A stretch of 64,000 nucleotides of DNA, from NCBI RefSeq assembly GCF_000210295.1, contig NC_026734.1:372001-436000 (forward strand), in the 5' to 3' direction. Under the pieces are notes generated by a model, which searched no databases, was not told the DNA's origin, and was given only the letters and a program-made list of their open reading frames with translations. Each line of letters starts with the position of its first letter. Position 1 is the first letter of the stretch. The position numbers and the translations under genes are program-made. The stretch is from Trypanosoma brucei gambiense DAL972. Lineage: Eukaryota > Euglenozoa > Kinetoplastea > Trypanosomatida > Trypanosomatidae. This document shows, piece after piece, positions 21,427 through 32,316 of the stretch.

Positions 21427-22659
21427 ATGGAACAGTGCTGCGGGGCGGCCGCGATCACGGATGCTGTGGATTTGAGGGATGTTATAACATCCAGCAGGAA
21501 GCGGCGACGCGTGGATGTGGGCGAGTGTGAGGAATTGTGGCAGCAAATAAACAAAATACTTCAAGAGACCTTCACTGAACCTCAAATGGTGGTGCAGAGA
21601 AATGAAAAGGAAATGGATACCATAACTGTTACGATTCTCGCACAGTTGTATCGTGTCTTACGCGATTGTTGGTGCTTCAGTGGAGATCCTTATGATCTGT
21701 TTGAACCTGTGACGAATTTGCACGACGTAACGAAAAGAGTCCTGATGACAAGCGGGGGTTATGTGCTGACGCCTGATTCGCAAAATCTCCTTCTCGGAAG
21801 TGATGCAAACATGGCGTATGTTGGAATCCTCCTTTCGAGGGTTTATCGAGTACTGGTGGGATATGGGCACCTTCATTGCATCCCACCTGAAGATGCAGGA
21901 ATAACAAATCTAGAAAATGAGGTGTGTATTGTGCTGAGAAATCGCCAAGGCCTCACTGGTGTTGAAAGTGATTTGATAAAAGAAATATGTTCTACCCTTC
22001 GGTCGCAACTGCAGGACCCCACAGGCACAGCAGTGGCATTGTTTGAAGAATGGCCGCTACTTGAAACCAACGAATTCGCTCGACTTGTGGCAGACTTCAA
22101 CATGAAGTTTATCGAATTCCTTCCATTCCTGCCGACGGAAGGAAGTGGAGGGGCGGCCTTTTGCTTAATTCCAAGTAATAATTATGACACGGTGTGGGGT
22201 CGCGTTGTGAGCTGTGGAAGTTGTTGGGTAGCGGGAAAGATGTGTGCGCAGTCGTTTCTTGTGAGCCCCAGTGGGCCATTAATTGTACATTTGTTGAGGT
22301 GTCAGCGGAAGGACGGAATTCCATATGATGGCGGTGCTCATGTGACGGTGTCCGGCAACGAAGATGAAGTGATTCTGAGAGAATGGCTCCGTCAACGCCT
22401 GTGGACGCCACAACCTACTGTTATAGTGCAATGGTGGAGAGCAAATGTTTTATCTTCATGTGTTGACTTTCCATCCTCATTAATAAGTGAAGTTGATAAT
22501 GGACCTGGGAATCATAAGTTTGAGCGGTGCTGGCCGCAGTTCATTGATGGCGCAGCGGACTGCTTGCCTGCAGTTTGGGTGCGTGGGTTGCAAGTTGTTT
22601 CAAGTGTTAAAGTTGATGTTGAGTGTTGTGTGTGTCGTATGGTGTCGTGTCGGTGGTAA
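21427..22659 (+). CDS. Hypothetical protein, 410 aa
   Basis: Not recognised. The composition is normal for a globular protein, with no low-complexity tracts, which supports it as coding. A basic cluster RKRRRVDV near residue 25 could be a nuclear localisation signal. The middle (about 60-260) looks alpha-helical, and the C-terminal third is richer in G, V, W and C. The last ~20 residues (VECCVCRMVSCRW) come from GTGT-rich DNA. The frame is open to 21310, but the Met at 21427 is preferred because the upstream residues read as UTR-like hydrophobic sequence. No membrane segment is obvious. Confidence 0.75.
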   Translation: MEQCCGAAAITDAVDLRDVITSSRKRRRVDVGECEELWQQINKILQETFTEPQMVVQRNEKEMDTITVTILAQLYRVLRDCWCFSGDPYDLFEPVTNLHDVTKRVLMTSGGYVLTPDSQNLLLGSDANMAYVGILLSRVYRVLVGYGHLHCIPPEDAGITNLENEVCIVLRNRQGLTGVESDLIKEICSTLRSQLQDPTGTAVALFEEWPLLETNEFARLVADFNMKFIEFLPFLPTEGSGGAAFCLIPSNNYDTVWGRVVSCGSCWVAGKMCAQSFLVSPSGPLIVHLLRCQRKDGIPYDGGAHVTVSGNEDEVILREWLRQRLWTPQPTVIVQWWRANVLSSCVDFPSSLISEVDNGPGNHKFERCWPQFIDGAADCLPAVWVRGLQVVSSVKVDVECCVCRMVSCRW

Positions 22660-22940
22660 TGTTAAAGCGAAGGAACTTCCCCTACACCAAGTTTGATACA
22701 GCTGCGGTGTGGTGGTTTTATCTCTTGAATTTACTTTACACGGGAAATGAGGGGACGGGGGGGAACCTTCCGATACATTTGCACTATTTGGATATCCCAC
22801 CACCACCCACGCGTGTTTTCCACACAAAAGAAAATTTTACATCTCTCTCTATTATTATTATTTTTTTTCACCGTTTGCCTCCTCCTCCTCCCTGCCTGCC
22901 TGCACATATACTCACTAGCACATACATTTATTTGTTTGAT

Positions 22941-22977
<37 letters not shown>

Positions 22978-23609
22978 CTTACATCTTTCCCTTTTCCTTT
23001 TTTTTTTTGATTTTATCTCCTTCTATACAAACGACTTGTTGATCAATTGATTCAGCGTGTAAGCAAAGGGAACGAGGGGTTGGAAATTGGTTACAAGGGT
23101 CTTTTTTTTTTTTGTTTTTTTTCCTCTTTCTTTTTCTTTTTTTCAGTAGTTTACAGAAGGGTTGTCGCAGTTGCGGTCCAGCGGACAAGCTGGTGTTTCG
23201 CACTGATCCGTAAAAGGTTCTAAAAAGTAGAGAGAATTGTACCGTTTCACACTTATTTATCCCTAGGCAGCAGCATAATTTAAGAATTTTTTGCCTTGTA
23301 AAAAAGAAAAAAAAAGAGAGAAGAGAGTGATAGTGATAGTGGCCTTGCGCACAGGCACGGAAGTTCAGAAGAAGCACAATTCCTTTTTTTTTTTTTTGTT
23401 TTGTTTTGTTGTTTTTTTTTAAGAGTTTTGTACGAAAGATTAATAGAGCAGCTCGGGTCCCACGTACTGCGGGTCTAGATTTTATATCTATCTACCTATA
23501 TATATATATATATTATTTATAACATTGAGGTCATATACCCTACCCATTTTTCACCTCCAGAGAGTGTGAAATTATTAGAAGGGTAGCGCGGCGGGCACGA
23601 AGTCATAGA
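22660..23609 (+). other. Intergenic UTR sequence
   Basis: 950 bp with T-rich tracts, a (TA)n run at 22944-22975, another at 23498-23511, and several A or T homopolymers. The short frames are low-complexity. No supported gene. Confidence 0.7.
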
Positions 23610-25757
23610 ATGGACTCGCTACGCTCGCTTCCCGCGCATCCGCCTATTCGTAGCAGCAAAGAACGAGAAAAAGGTTTGCGTCGGCTACGAGTTATTGCAT
23701 GTGGCATCGAAATTGACATCCCTGCAGAGGGTGAAACTTCAGTGAGGGCACTTATGCGAGCCGTCGTTTCGTTGGCATTTCCCGACCGCCGCTCTCATGG
23801 AACACATTGTTGCCTTTTCCATGGCGACAGAGCGCTACCGGAGTCAACACGAGTAGCTGAATTGCCTCCCAATGCGGTGTTGCATCTTCATTTTGTTGCA
23901 GACGGACTCGGCACGGGAATCACTCGTTCTGAGGAGCGGGATGCGGTGCCGTACACACACACTGTCCCTGGCGCAAACCGTGGCATTCTCCGTCATTCCG
24001 CCTCACCTGTGATGCTCTCACCACTTGACACAATACAACTGCAGCAGCGTGGAGGTTCTTATGATGGGCCGCGTATGCCAAATCGCATTAGTAGTGGCCC
24101 CAGTAGCACTTCACCAATGCCAAACCCTTTGCGTAGGTATGGACAGTGGCAACAACGGAATATAGGTCTTACGGCATCCGCTACAATGATGGGGAGTTCC
24201 ACTGATGCAGGGACGGGAAGCCGTGCAACACTTCCTCTGCCTATGGGTTCTTACCCACGCTTGCGAAGGGAATACCAAACAACAAGCCCCGCAAGGGACC
24301 AATTGACCACAGATGGAAGCAGAATTAGTATCACTGTCATGCTCTTAAAGCGAAACACAACTGAAGATAAGGATAACGCCAAGGGGGATGACCAACAGGC
24401 GACATCAGTCACGTCGCTTGAGTGTGGCAGCGGTGGAGCAAGTTCCAGTGACGGAACTGTGGCGTATCGCCGTCTGCGTGTGGAAAGTGACTATCCCGTG
24501 GGAACACTGCGGGAATTCTTTGGAATAACCTCAGATTATTGTATTTACTTGGGTGAAACTGCCATTAAAGATGACAGGGCGCCATTCGGCTCGTTGCAAG
24601 GGGTGTCCACGCAAACATTTAGCTTTCGTCCATACCCTACCGCTCGTGCAGGCTTGAGTCTTGCAACCACTAGTGTCAACGTGGCGCACACGAACGCGGG
24701 GAAGGCGAAATCTAAAGTCGGTGAAGGCAAAGACAAAACCACCAAAAGCGTTAACAGTAACCTCTTAAGCAGTAGTAGCCCCAGTGGTGTGGGGAAAACC
24801 AAGTCGGAGTTGGATGAAACGAAGGAAAAGGAAAAGGAGAAGGAGGAGGTGAAGGAGGAGGTGGCAGCGGAAAAGGAAAAGGAAAAGGAAACTAGAAGTG
24901 AAACTGTAGAATATATGAAGTTGAATGCAGTACCTGTTACGGATGTAAATAGCATCGGCGACAGCGACGGTGGCGGTGGTGGTGGTGGTGGTGTGAGTAG
25001 TGAAGGCCAACAGAAGAAACACAAGAAATGTGTCACTGCAGAGGGGCCCGAGTCAGTGGGTAAGGCCGGCAACTGTGAATGTTCAAGTAATGATGGCAAT
25101 GCATCAACGGTAGGGGACCCCCTTGAAACAACAATGCCTTTCGAGTCCCCATCAAAAGCCACGCGTAGCCGTCTTGCCGCGGAGGCATTGTTGTCTCAAA
25201 CCCATCCGGGACCATTTTTGGGTAGTGGTGACGCTTTAAGTAAAGCAAGGAGTTTGGTCCGTGCAGAACTCATGGGAGAACCCCCGTTACATGAATTTGG
25301 TTCGTTGTCATTTGGTGCAGGGTTGGGGAGGAGATTCGGCGGTGGAAGAGTTGAGGCGGGGGGCGTACGTTTGGCTTTGCGACCCCATTCGTTAGCACCG
25401 TTGGAAACCTCTGGGGATGTGCGGGGTTGGCGAGAGGAGGGACAAACTCAACATCATTACGGAACCGTAACCATCACGCCACCAACGCCTACGGAACGGG
25501 GAACTGTTGTTGTGCCCGTCCCTCCACTACGTCCAGTAGATGTTTTAGTGGACGATACCAACGTGAAGGGTCATCACACATTGGCACCTTTAAGTGGAGT
25601 GTCACATCCCGTTTCTATTCTTTCATCGGGTCTCATGCAAAGGCATCGTCGGAATGTTGTTGGTAGCGGCCCCGTTATTGTAGAGGAGAAGCAGCAAAAC
25701 AATACTGTAAGCCAACAAACCCCACCTTCTGTAGATCCAACAAAAGAAAAAAATTAA
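23610..25757 (+). CDS. Large protein with ubiquitin-like segments, function unknown
   Basis: A 715-aa protein with no assigned function. Residues about 24-93 resemble a ubiquitin-like beta-grasp fold: RRLRVIACGIEIDIPAEGE, a helix VRALMRAVVSLAF, then LFHGDRALPESTRVAELPP and VLHLHFV, which mirror the ubiquitin order strand-strand-helix-strand-strand. Residues about 238-343 may be a second, insertion-split copy (RISITVMLL, then RRLRVESDYPVGTLREFFG, YCIYLGETAIKDD and TFSFRPYP). Between and after them lie S/G/T-rich linkers, a highly charged K/E stretch (about 405-430) and a glycine run. No catalytic motif, membrane segment or terminal Gly-Gly is seen. The ubiquitin-like call is my own pattern match. 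Confidence 0.75.
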   Translation: MDSLRSLPAHPPIRSSKEREKGLRRLRVIACGIEIDIPAEGETSVRALMRAVVSLAFPDRRSHGTHCCLFHGDRALPESTRVAELPPNAVLHLHFVADGLGTGITRSEERDAVPYTHTVPGANRGILRHSASPVMLSPLDTIQLQQRGGSYDGPRMPNRISSGPSSTSPMPNPLRRYGQWQQRNIGLTASATMMGSSTDAGTGSRATLPLPMGSYPRLRREYQTTSPARDQLTTDGSRISITVMLLKRNTTEDKDNAKGDDQQATSVTSLECGSGGASSSDGTVAYRRLRVESDYPVGTLREFFGITSDYCIYLGETAIKDDRAPFGSLQGVSTQTFSFRPYPTARAGLSLATTSVNVAHTNAGKAKSKVGEGKDKTTKSVNSNLLSSSSPSGVGKTKSELDETKEKEKEKEEVKEEVAAEKEKEKETRSETVEYMKLNAVPVTDVNSIGDSDGGGGGGGGVSSEGQQKKHKKCVTAEGPESVGKAGNCECSSNDGNASTVGDPLETTMPFESPSKATRSRLAAEALLSQTHPGPFLGSGDALSKARSLVRAELMGEPPLHEFGSLSFGAGLGRRFGGGRVEAGGVRLALRPHSLAPLETSGDVRGWREEGQTQHHYGTVTITPPTPTERGTVVVPVPPLRPVDVLVDDTNVKGHHTLAPLSGVSHPVSILSSGLMQRHRRNVVGSGPVIVEEKQQNNTVSQQTPPSVDPTKEKN

Positions 25758-27787
25758 TAACATGAAGTCATGATGCATGTGAGTTAAGAGGAATCGGGTG
25801 GAGAGATAAAATGCGTGTGTGCGTTACATTTCCTCGCAACTATTCCGATCCTCACGCAGCAGTTACCGCATCCTTCCTACCTCCTCTCTCTTTTTTTTTT
25901 TGTATTCATGGTTTAGTTCCCTTTATATAATACTGCACATGGTTGTCGTGCGGTGTTGTTTCGTTTGTTTGTTTGTTTTCTGTTTATTATTATATATGTA
26001 TGTTTGGGCGTGTTGTTGTTGTTGTTGTTGTTGTTGTTTCTTTCATTTTCAATCCTCTCACGCAAATTTACACCAATCGGTTGCAGACGCCAGTGACCCT
26101 GTGCCAAAAGACAAATATAAATTTAAATATGAAAACCTGACAGCGTGGCGCATCATCGGGCGCATATATATATTATATATATTATATTACAATGTGGTTT
26201 TGGAAGGTGCAGGGAAATGTGTGTGTTCACCAATGGTGTAGTAGTCCCTCACTCCGTTATTATAGCCGCAATGATGATGATGATAATAATAATAATAGCA
26301 ATAATAACGAAGCAAATGGAATGAGAATAGGTGTGTGCTTTTTTTTCTTTTTCTTTTTTTTTTGAAGCAGGAAATGAGGACGAAAGATTTTTTTGGAGGC
26401 AAATGAAAAAAAGAAAGTGGGGGAAGTAGAAAAGTGGGGAAATGTGTGAAGTTAATTTAGATACGCAAGTGGGAAACGGAAGATGGAAATGTTGCCGTGA
26501 GTTTTGTTGTTGCTGAGTTTTTGTTTTCTTTTTTTTTTTTTCTCCCTCAAACGCCAACAGCAGCGGTTTGTTTTACCTCCTCTTCCTCCCGCTTATCATT
26601 TATTAATTTCATCTTTTTTTGTTCTTTTTTGTTCTTCGTCTGTTTTTTTCTTTTTGTTAATTTTATTGTTCACCGCAGTTACTGCTTGACTTCCACGGGT
26701 GAACAATCTCACTCCGCAGAAACACACGTTCCTTTTTTTTTTCATTAAAAAGGACGGGCGTTGTTTTTTTTTTTTTTTGTCTCTTTCCTTCATTCAAAAA
26801 GCCGAAAAAAAAAAAAAGAGAGAACTGTTCACAACTTTCAGGTGGACTAGACTTCATCTTCCGTATGCATTACTAAAACTACAACTTCCCTGCGCCCGAA
26901 ACCAGATTCCCTTTTTTATTTTTATTTTGTCTTATTTTCTTCTTGTTGCCATGCTTTACATTATTAAATTCATCGGCTGCTTCCTCGCGATGTGCTGTCC
27001 ACGTACTGCCGTCGAACAATTTGCATACCTCATTTTCTTTCTTTCTTTCTTTACCACATATTTATAAATAAATATATGCTTCCCGCATTTCCCATTCCCT
27101 TTTGTGGTGTTGTTGTTGTTGTTGTTGTTTTTGAATCATTCAAACAACTCCATGTATATATATATATATATATACATGCTTACTTAGTTGTTTAATTGTA
27201 CATGTGTTTGTGTTTTTGTTTGTATGCGGGTGTGCGTGCAATTTTTTCCCTTACATGTGTTTAGGAAGCGCTGATGATAATATGATGATGTTGAACATGT
27301 TTCTGCTACTATTCTTCAATCCGTATTTCTGTTATTATTTGTTCTTTTTATGTCCATCTGCCTTCTTTTTTTTTGTTTAACTTCTTCTTTTCTTTGTATT
27401 TCATGTTACTATTCATTCATTCATTCGTTCCATTATTTTCTCTTCTTTATGCACCTGCTAGATCAAAAAAGGGAAGGGAATAAGAGGAAAAAAAAAGAAT
27501 AAGGCGGTTAAATATAGTCAATAGGAAGGAACAGAAGGCGTGCAAAAAAAAAAAAAAAGAGGAAACGCGCCACACACATAAACACACAAAACCCCGTAGT
27601 CTGGCCCTACCGTCATTTTGTTCTTCTTTTTTCTTTTTTTCTTTTGTCTATTGTTGTTGTTGTTGTTGTTGTTTTTAAATTCGGTATTTTTTTGTTGTTA
27701 TTTCTGTCGCGTGTGTTTCCCTCCCTTCCCCCTCCACAAACACACATACACGCAAGCACACAAATACCACCGCCGTCGGTTAACATT
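25758..27787 (+). other. 2-kb intergenic UTR sequence
   Basis: Repetitive and AT-rich: GTT repeats (26010-26036, 27110-27130), a GATGAT/AATAAT tract (26270-26300), T and A homopolymers and (TA)n at about 27155-27174. A C/T tract (27700-27740) lies before the next gene. A 140-aa frame at 25819-26241 is mostly GTT- and T-tract derived and was rejected. Confidence 0.7.
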
Positions 27788-28858
27788 ATGTTTAGATTGT
27801 CATTTGCCGCATTCACATCGGTAGCGGCAGGTAGCCGGAGTGTGGGATGCTCCACTACATTTAGCACAACAACATCAGCGGCAGCATCAGCATCAGCATC
27901 ATCACCATCATCAGCAGCAACGGGAAAAGAGGCATATGAAGCTTTGATGAAATTTCTCACCTCCAGTGGAGCTACTTTTGAAGGCGTGGCGGTACGACCG
28001 AGTGCTGAACAGTGCCGTGGCCTCATCGCAACACAAACCTTCCGTGAAGGCACAACAATTCTTTCAGTGCCCATGACAACTCTCTCCATTACAGCAGATC
28101 GATTGCTCAATACGGATTTTATACGATCGCTCAACCCTCCCACACGCGATGATGTGCGGCGACTTCTCATGGCGCGTGGTGTTAATGATCCCGTGTTATG
28201 CGATCAGGTGCATTTGGCACTTCTTGTCGCGGGTGAGAGAATTAATGTACACTCGCCATTTGCTCCATACTTTGATGTTTTACCATATCCAGCCATAGAT
28301 GATACGGCAGTAATACAACGTTACAAAGATGTGTTGGACCCAACGCAATTGTTGGAGTGGGATGATCACCAACGTGACTGGGTGACGGTACTCCGAGCCT
28401 TAACGGATCAATGGGGAAATGGAGGTCCACCAGTTGAAGTGTGTTATTGGGCTTGGAGAACTGTTCTTAGTCGAATGCATATGTTACCGGACAGGGGACT
28501 CGCACCAGCAGATGTGGGATCAAGTTTACATTACTCCGCACTCGCCACATATGGCCGAGCTGAGCGACAAACTCGCATTATGAAACGACTTCGCGCCACC
28601 ATCGGTGCGGTGTTTGGTAGTGATGGCGTGGCGGAGGATTATCGTCTTGTTCCCACATTACTTCCGTTACTTGATATGGTGGATCATTTACCTTCCAGTA
28701 ATGTAAGTGTTGAGGTGCAACCACGGGGTGATAGAGGGAGTTGTGGTGAATTGCAGGCATTGCGAGAAATACAAGCGGGGGAACATATTGGTTTTAGTTT
28801 TAACCGCTCGCAGGGAATTCCTTTCACGCTTTATCGCTTTGGGTTTCTGCCTCTATAG
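27788..28858 (+). CDS. Mitochondrial SET-domain protein (LSMT/SETD3-6 type)
   Basis: Putative protein lysine or histidine N-methyltransferase of the Rubisco-LSMT-like SET group. The product has 356 aa. The first ~45 residues are rich in R, S, T and A without acidic residues (MFRLSFAAFTSVAAGSRS), as in a mitochondrial presequence. The SET domain runs from about 60 (CRGLIATQTFREGTTILSVP) to the end, with the inserted iSET region, LVPTLLPLLDMVDH, and REIQAGEHIGFSF followed by YRFGFLPL. Two key positions differ from the family: the usual NH pair is D299-H300, and the tyrosine expected in the last motif is F338. The protein also stops right after the SET core, without the C-terminal substrate-binding domain. 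The frame opens at 27644, but the upstream part is UTR repeat. Confidence 0.82.
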   Translation: MFRLSFAAFTSVAAGSRSVGCSTTFSTTTSAAASASASSPSSAATGKEAYEALMKFLTSSGATFEGVAVRPSAEQCRGLIATQTFREGTTILSVPMTTLSITADRLLNTDFIRSLNPPTRDDVRRLLMARGVNDPVLCDQVHLALLVAGERINVHSPFAPYFDVLPYPAIDDTAVIQRYKDVLDPTQLLEWDDHQRDWVTVLRALTDQWGNGGPPVEVCYWAWRTVLSRMHMLPDRGLAPADVGSSLHYSALATYGRAERQTRIMKRLRATIGAVFGSDGVAEDYRLVPTLLPLLDMVDHLPSSNVSVEVQPRGDRGSCGELQALREIQAGEHIGFSFNRSQGIPFTLYRFGFLPL

Positions 28859-30216
28859 TGTTGGAAAAAAAAAAACAAACAAAAAAGGAAAAAGGAAAAA
28901 GGAAATGAAAAAGAAAAAAGAATAACAGGAAGAGGAAGAAGAAAAAAAAAAAGAGTAGAAAGGATTAGGATAAGGATAAGGAGCAAACAAACAGACAAAC
29001 AAGCAAGCAATGTAAATATTATAGTTGAAAAGTTTAGATAAATAGAATGGAGTGAGGTTGAGGGAATTTGTGGTGTACAGTAATTAAAAGAAAGAGGAGG
29101 TGTACGGTTTTGTGAAGCAGAGGGGGGGAAACGGAAAATTAAAAAAAAAAAAGAGGTGAGATGTTTCATGTAAGCCGCGGCTGTGCGGCTCTTGTCGTAC
29201 ATTCACCCACCTATTCGTTGATGATGCTGCTATTGTTTGTTTTGTTGTTGTTTTGCTTTATTTTTTATTGTTATTATATTATTATTTTTATATTTATTTA
29301 TTTTTTTTGACGAGTACGCCGCCCCTTTTTTTTTTTTGTGTGTGTGTGTGATCATCATCTTTTCCCTCTCCACTGAAAGAAAAAAAAACCATAGGCGCTT
29401 TCGCCTCGCGATGGCGTTTCTCTTCCATAGAAGCACCACAGCAGATATTGTTTATTCCATTTATTTACCAACAGTCGTCTTGTTTTGTTTTGTTTTGTTT
29501 TTCTTTTCCTTTTCCTTTTCCTTTTTTTTTACGAAAAAAAAAAGTTTTGTTTTATTTTGCCACGTTTTAGATCTTCTATAGAAAAGAACAGAAAAAAAAA
29601 ATTTTTTTAATATATAAACATATATACATCCTTACTAAAATAAAAATGCGTAACTGATTGAATGGTTATGATAGTAAGGGACTTTTAGGAACTGAATCGT
29701 TGCCTCCTGTGGGCGGCCGGTTAGTCCGGTTGTTTTTTCCGCCATTTGCGTATCATGAGAGGAAATGACGGCAATTCGTCGCGGATCCCCACAGGCGCTT
29801 TTGTTACTTTGGCTGAATGAAGCTACTATTATTACTGTTATTGTTATTGTTGCCTTTTATGTTTTTTTTGGTTTTTTAATATCTTGTTTTGTTGTTGTTT
29901 TTGGTTTCGGCATCCTTTTTTTCTCACCTTCTTCCCCTCCTCCCTTCCTCTTATATCCTCCTATACATCTAAAAATAAAAATAAAATAAATAATAGCAGA
30001 GGTGGAGAATAAAAGGGAAAGTGAACAAAGTAGAGAAGGAGCACCGAGACAAGTGTGCGTCATCACGTGGCGTTTAGAGTTTACGGAAAGATTTACATAC
30101 ATGCCAGTCAGCAAAGGCGGTTTGAGTACTAAAAGGTGTGTGTTCATACATCCTTGTACTTTCCTCACATCTATATATAGATATATATCTATCTATATCT
30201 GTAGATATATATAGAT
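28859..30216 (+). other. Intergenic UTR sequence before the lipase gene
   Basis: 1.36 kb with purine-rich sequence (28860-29000), T-rich tracts and short TA/TC repeats. A C/T-containing stretch with AG at about 30178-30179 precedes the lipase start. No supported gene. Confidence 0.7.
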
Positions 30217-31836
30217 ATGCAAATGATGGGACGGGCCACAATGCATTTGCGCTCTGCTGCATCCTCTCTAGTTAGCAGGGCGCGACTCATCCCCAGCAGT
30301 TTCTTATGGCCTTGTTTAATACTCACGAAAGAATCGCTCCACGTGGGTGTTATTGCTTATCGCACATTTATCCATTCCCGCGTGCGGCTCGTGCTGCGGA
30401 CCGCTGTTGGAGTACCCATCGCCTCCGTCTCGCTTTATCTTTCTTATGCCCTTTTCGCCTGGTATCCGGAGCCAACAGCTGCAGTGAGTACCGATTCCGT
30501 TGCTGACAGGCCGCTGTTGCGATGCACAAGTGATTTGCTTGAGTTTGGCCGCAGTTGTGCTGGTCGCTACCATCGTATCGAAAGCAACAGTACCGCAGGA
30601 ATGACGGGTTGGGGAAGGAAACTCCCCGAGTCGGAAAGAAATGAAGTAGTGGGTGATGTGCTTTACATTCTGCGGTGTATGGAGGCCATTAGAGGAACCT
30701 TTGAGGAGCGGCAACTTGTAACACCTCGTGCGGATCATGGTGCCGCGTGTCCTGCGGAAGAACTGCTGCGGATTGTTTTGGCCATCTCCCTCGATCAGGA
30801 ATGGTTTGATATTGTGGAGGCCGCTCGCGAGATGTTTGAGCAAGTCGTCAGGGACCGGCCGGTGCCTGCGCAGGCAAATGTGACCAGCGCTATTGCTGAC
30901 CTTTGCGCACTTTCCTACGAACTGGAGCATTGCACGGACTCATCAGAGGTGACTGTAACCCAGCGGCAACGTGTGGCACGGGCTGTTGATTCCTTTCGTC
31001 CGGAAAAGTCTGTGCGGGAACTGTGCACCATCGCAGCTGAGATCGCCGTGCTTCCGCTCGTGGACCTTGACGAAACCACGCGTTGCCTCATGTTGACGCG
31101 AAGTAGCCCGGGCTACCGTCCACAGCTTATCATAACATTCATTGGCACGAATAGCTGGCGGAGTTGGTTGACAAACTTAAGATATTGGCCGAGAGCGCCT
31201 CCTGCTGGATTGTTCGGCACTCAACTTCGTGTTCATGCGGGCTTCTTGGGAATGTTGCAATCCATTCATTTCGCTGAGGCTGCGGAGGACTTTGATCAAA
31301 TCATTCTCATTGGACACAGCATGGGTGGTGCTCTGGCGCAACTTGCTGGAGTGTGTCTTGCCAATGGTAAGTCGTCTCGTCGTGTCACAGTGCTGACAGT
31401 CGCGTCTCCCCGCGTATTTGCGGTTCGGCACGGTACTTTATGGCCCTTAAGGAGTTGGCTAAGTGGAACAGAACTGACAAAAAATGAGAAGGTTGTGATT
31501 GCAGGTGCTGAGGAAGGAAGGGAAATTGATGATGAAAAGAATCAACATGTGCAATACAGCGACTGTGAGGCAGACGTGTCGCGGGCTCTCCCCGAAAACT
31601 ACCGCCATATTCGAGTTTTTATGTATGCCGATGTGGTGCCGAAACTCCCCCCGGTGTTTCTGGGTTACCACCACGTCGGGACGCCGCTGCCGTTGCACAC
31701 GGGTTGCCCGACACGCAAGTCATTTGTTGGTTGGGGACTGTGGTCCCAATGTTTCCACAGTGCAGAAATGTATAAAGCCGTGCTTGAGCGGCCCGTCGTG
31801 GCGCAGCGGCAGCGGTATTACAAATCCTTATCATAA
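30217..31836 (+). CDS. Class 3 lipase-like alpha/beta hydrolase
   Basis: Predicted lipase/esterase of the fungal lipase-like class 3 family, 539 aa. A hydrophobic segment at about 57-80 probably anchors the protein in a membrane. The catalytic domain (about 270-530) has the oxyanion-type motif ITFIGTNSWRSWLTNL, the nucleophile elbow LIGHSMGGALAQLAG (Ser368), VASPRVFA, and the acid-bearing YADVVPKLPPVFLGYHHVG. A C-terminal HSAEMYKAVLE probably supplies the catalytic His. All three triad positions therefore appear present. Several Met codons cluster at the start (30217, 30223, 30226, 30241), so the true start may be slightly later. The substrate cannot be read from sequence; acylglycerol or phospholipid is likely. 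Confidence 0.88.
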   Translation: MQMMGRATMHLRSAASSLVSRARLIPSSFLWPCLILTKESLHVGVIAYRTFIHSRVRLVLRTAVGVPIASVSLYLSYALFAWYPEPTAAVSTDSVADRPLLRCTSDLLEFGRSCAGRYHRIESNSTAGMTGWGRKLPESERNEVVGDVLYILRCMEAIRGTFEERQLVTPRADHGAACPAEELLRIVLAISLDQEWFDIVEAAREMFEQVVRDRPVPAQANVTSAIADLCALSYELEHCTDSSEVTVTQRQRVARAVDSFRPEKSVRELCTIAAEIAVLPLVDLDETTRCLMLTRSSPGYRPQLIITFIGTNSWRSWLTNLRYWPRAPPAGLFGTQLRVHAGFLGMLQSIHFAEAAEDFDQIILIGHSMGGALAQLAGVCLANGKSSRRVTVLTVASPRVFAVRHGTLWPLRSWLSGTELTKNEKVVIAGAEEGREIDDEKNQHVQYSDCEADVSRALPENYRHIRVFMYADVVPKLPPVFLGYHHVGTPLPLHTGCPTRKSFVGWGLWSQCFHSAEMYKAVLERPVVAQRQRYYKSLS

Positions 31837-32316
31837 ATATGTGTTGCTCATGCGCAGCCCAAAACACGCATACGGTTACATATATTTATTTATATATTTA
31901 TATGTTCACGCCTATGCCAGTGTCTATGTGTATGTGTATTGCTGAGGTGCGATAGACAGCTCAAACGGGGTACCTTCCACCGTTGTTGATTATATATTTC
32001 TACTGTTCGAACGCTTGGAAAAATATTTTATTTCATTTCATGTACGTCACCCGCCTTCCTTTGTCATGTTTTGGTGCTCTTGAAGGCTGGTAATCACCCC
32101 TTTCTTTTACATATTTTTCCTCGCTGACTAAATGTCAATAGTGGAAGGCGCACCGCGTGCACTAACAGTAAAGGGAGAAGAGAAAGCAAAGAGAATAAAT
32201 TCAGTCGCGCGAGTGAAACAGACGAGAAGGAAAACGAAAAGCGAAAGAGTATAGGCAGGCAGAAGGGGGGAGAGAAGGAAGGATACAAAAAAAAGAAAAA
32301 AGAAAAAGGAAGAGTC
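31837..32316 (+). other. Short intergenic UTR
   Basis: 480 bp: TA/TG-rich 3' flank, a T-rich stretch, then a purine-rich leader (32160-32316) immediately before the next start. No gene is seen. Confidence 0.7.

Noticed and set aside
25819..26241. 140-aa frame with a polycysteine run
   Set aside because: Generated by T-rich and GTT repeats in UTR sequence.
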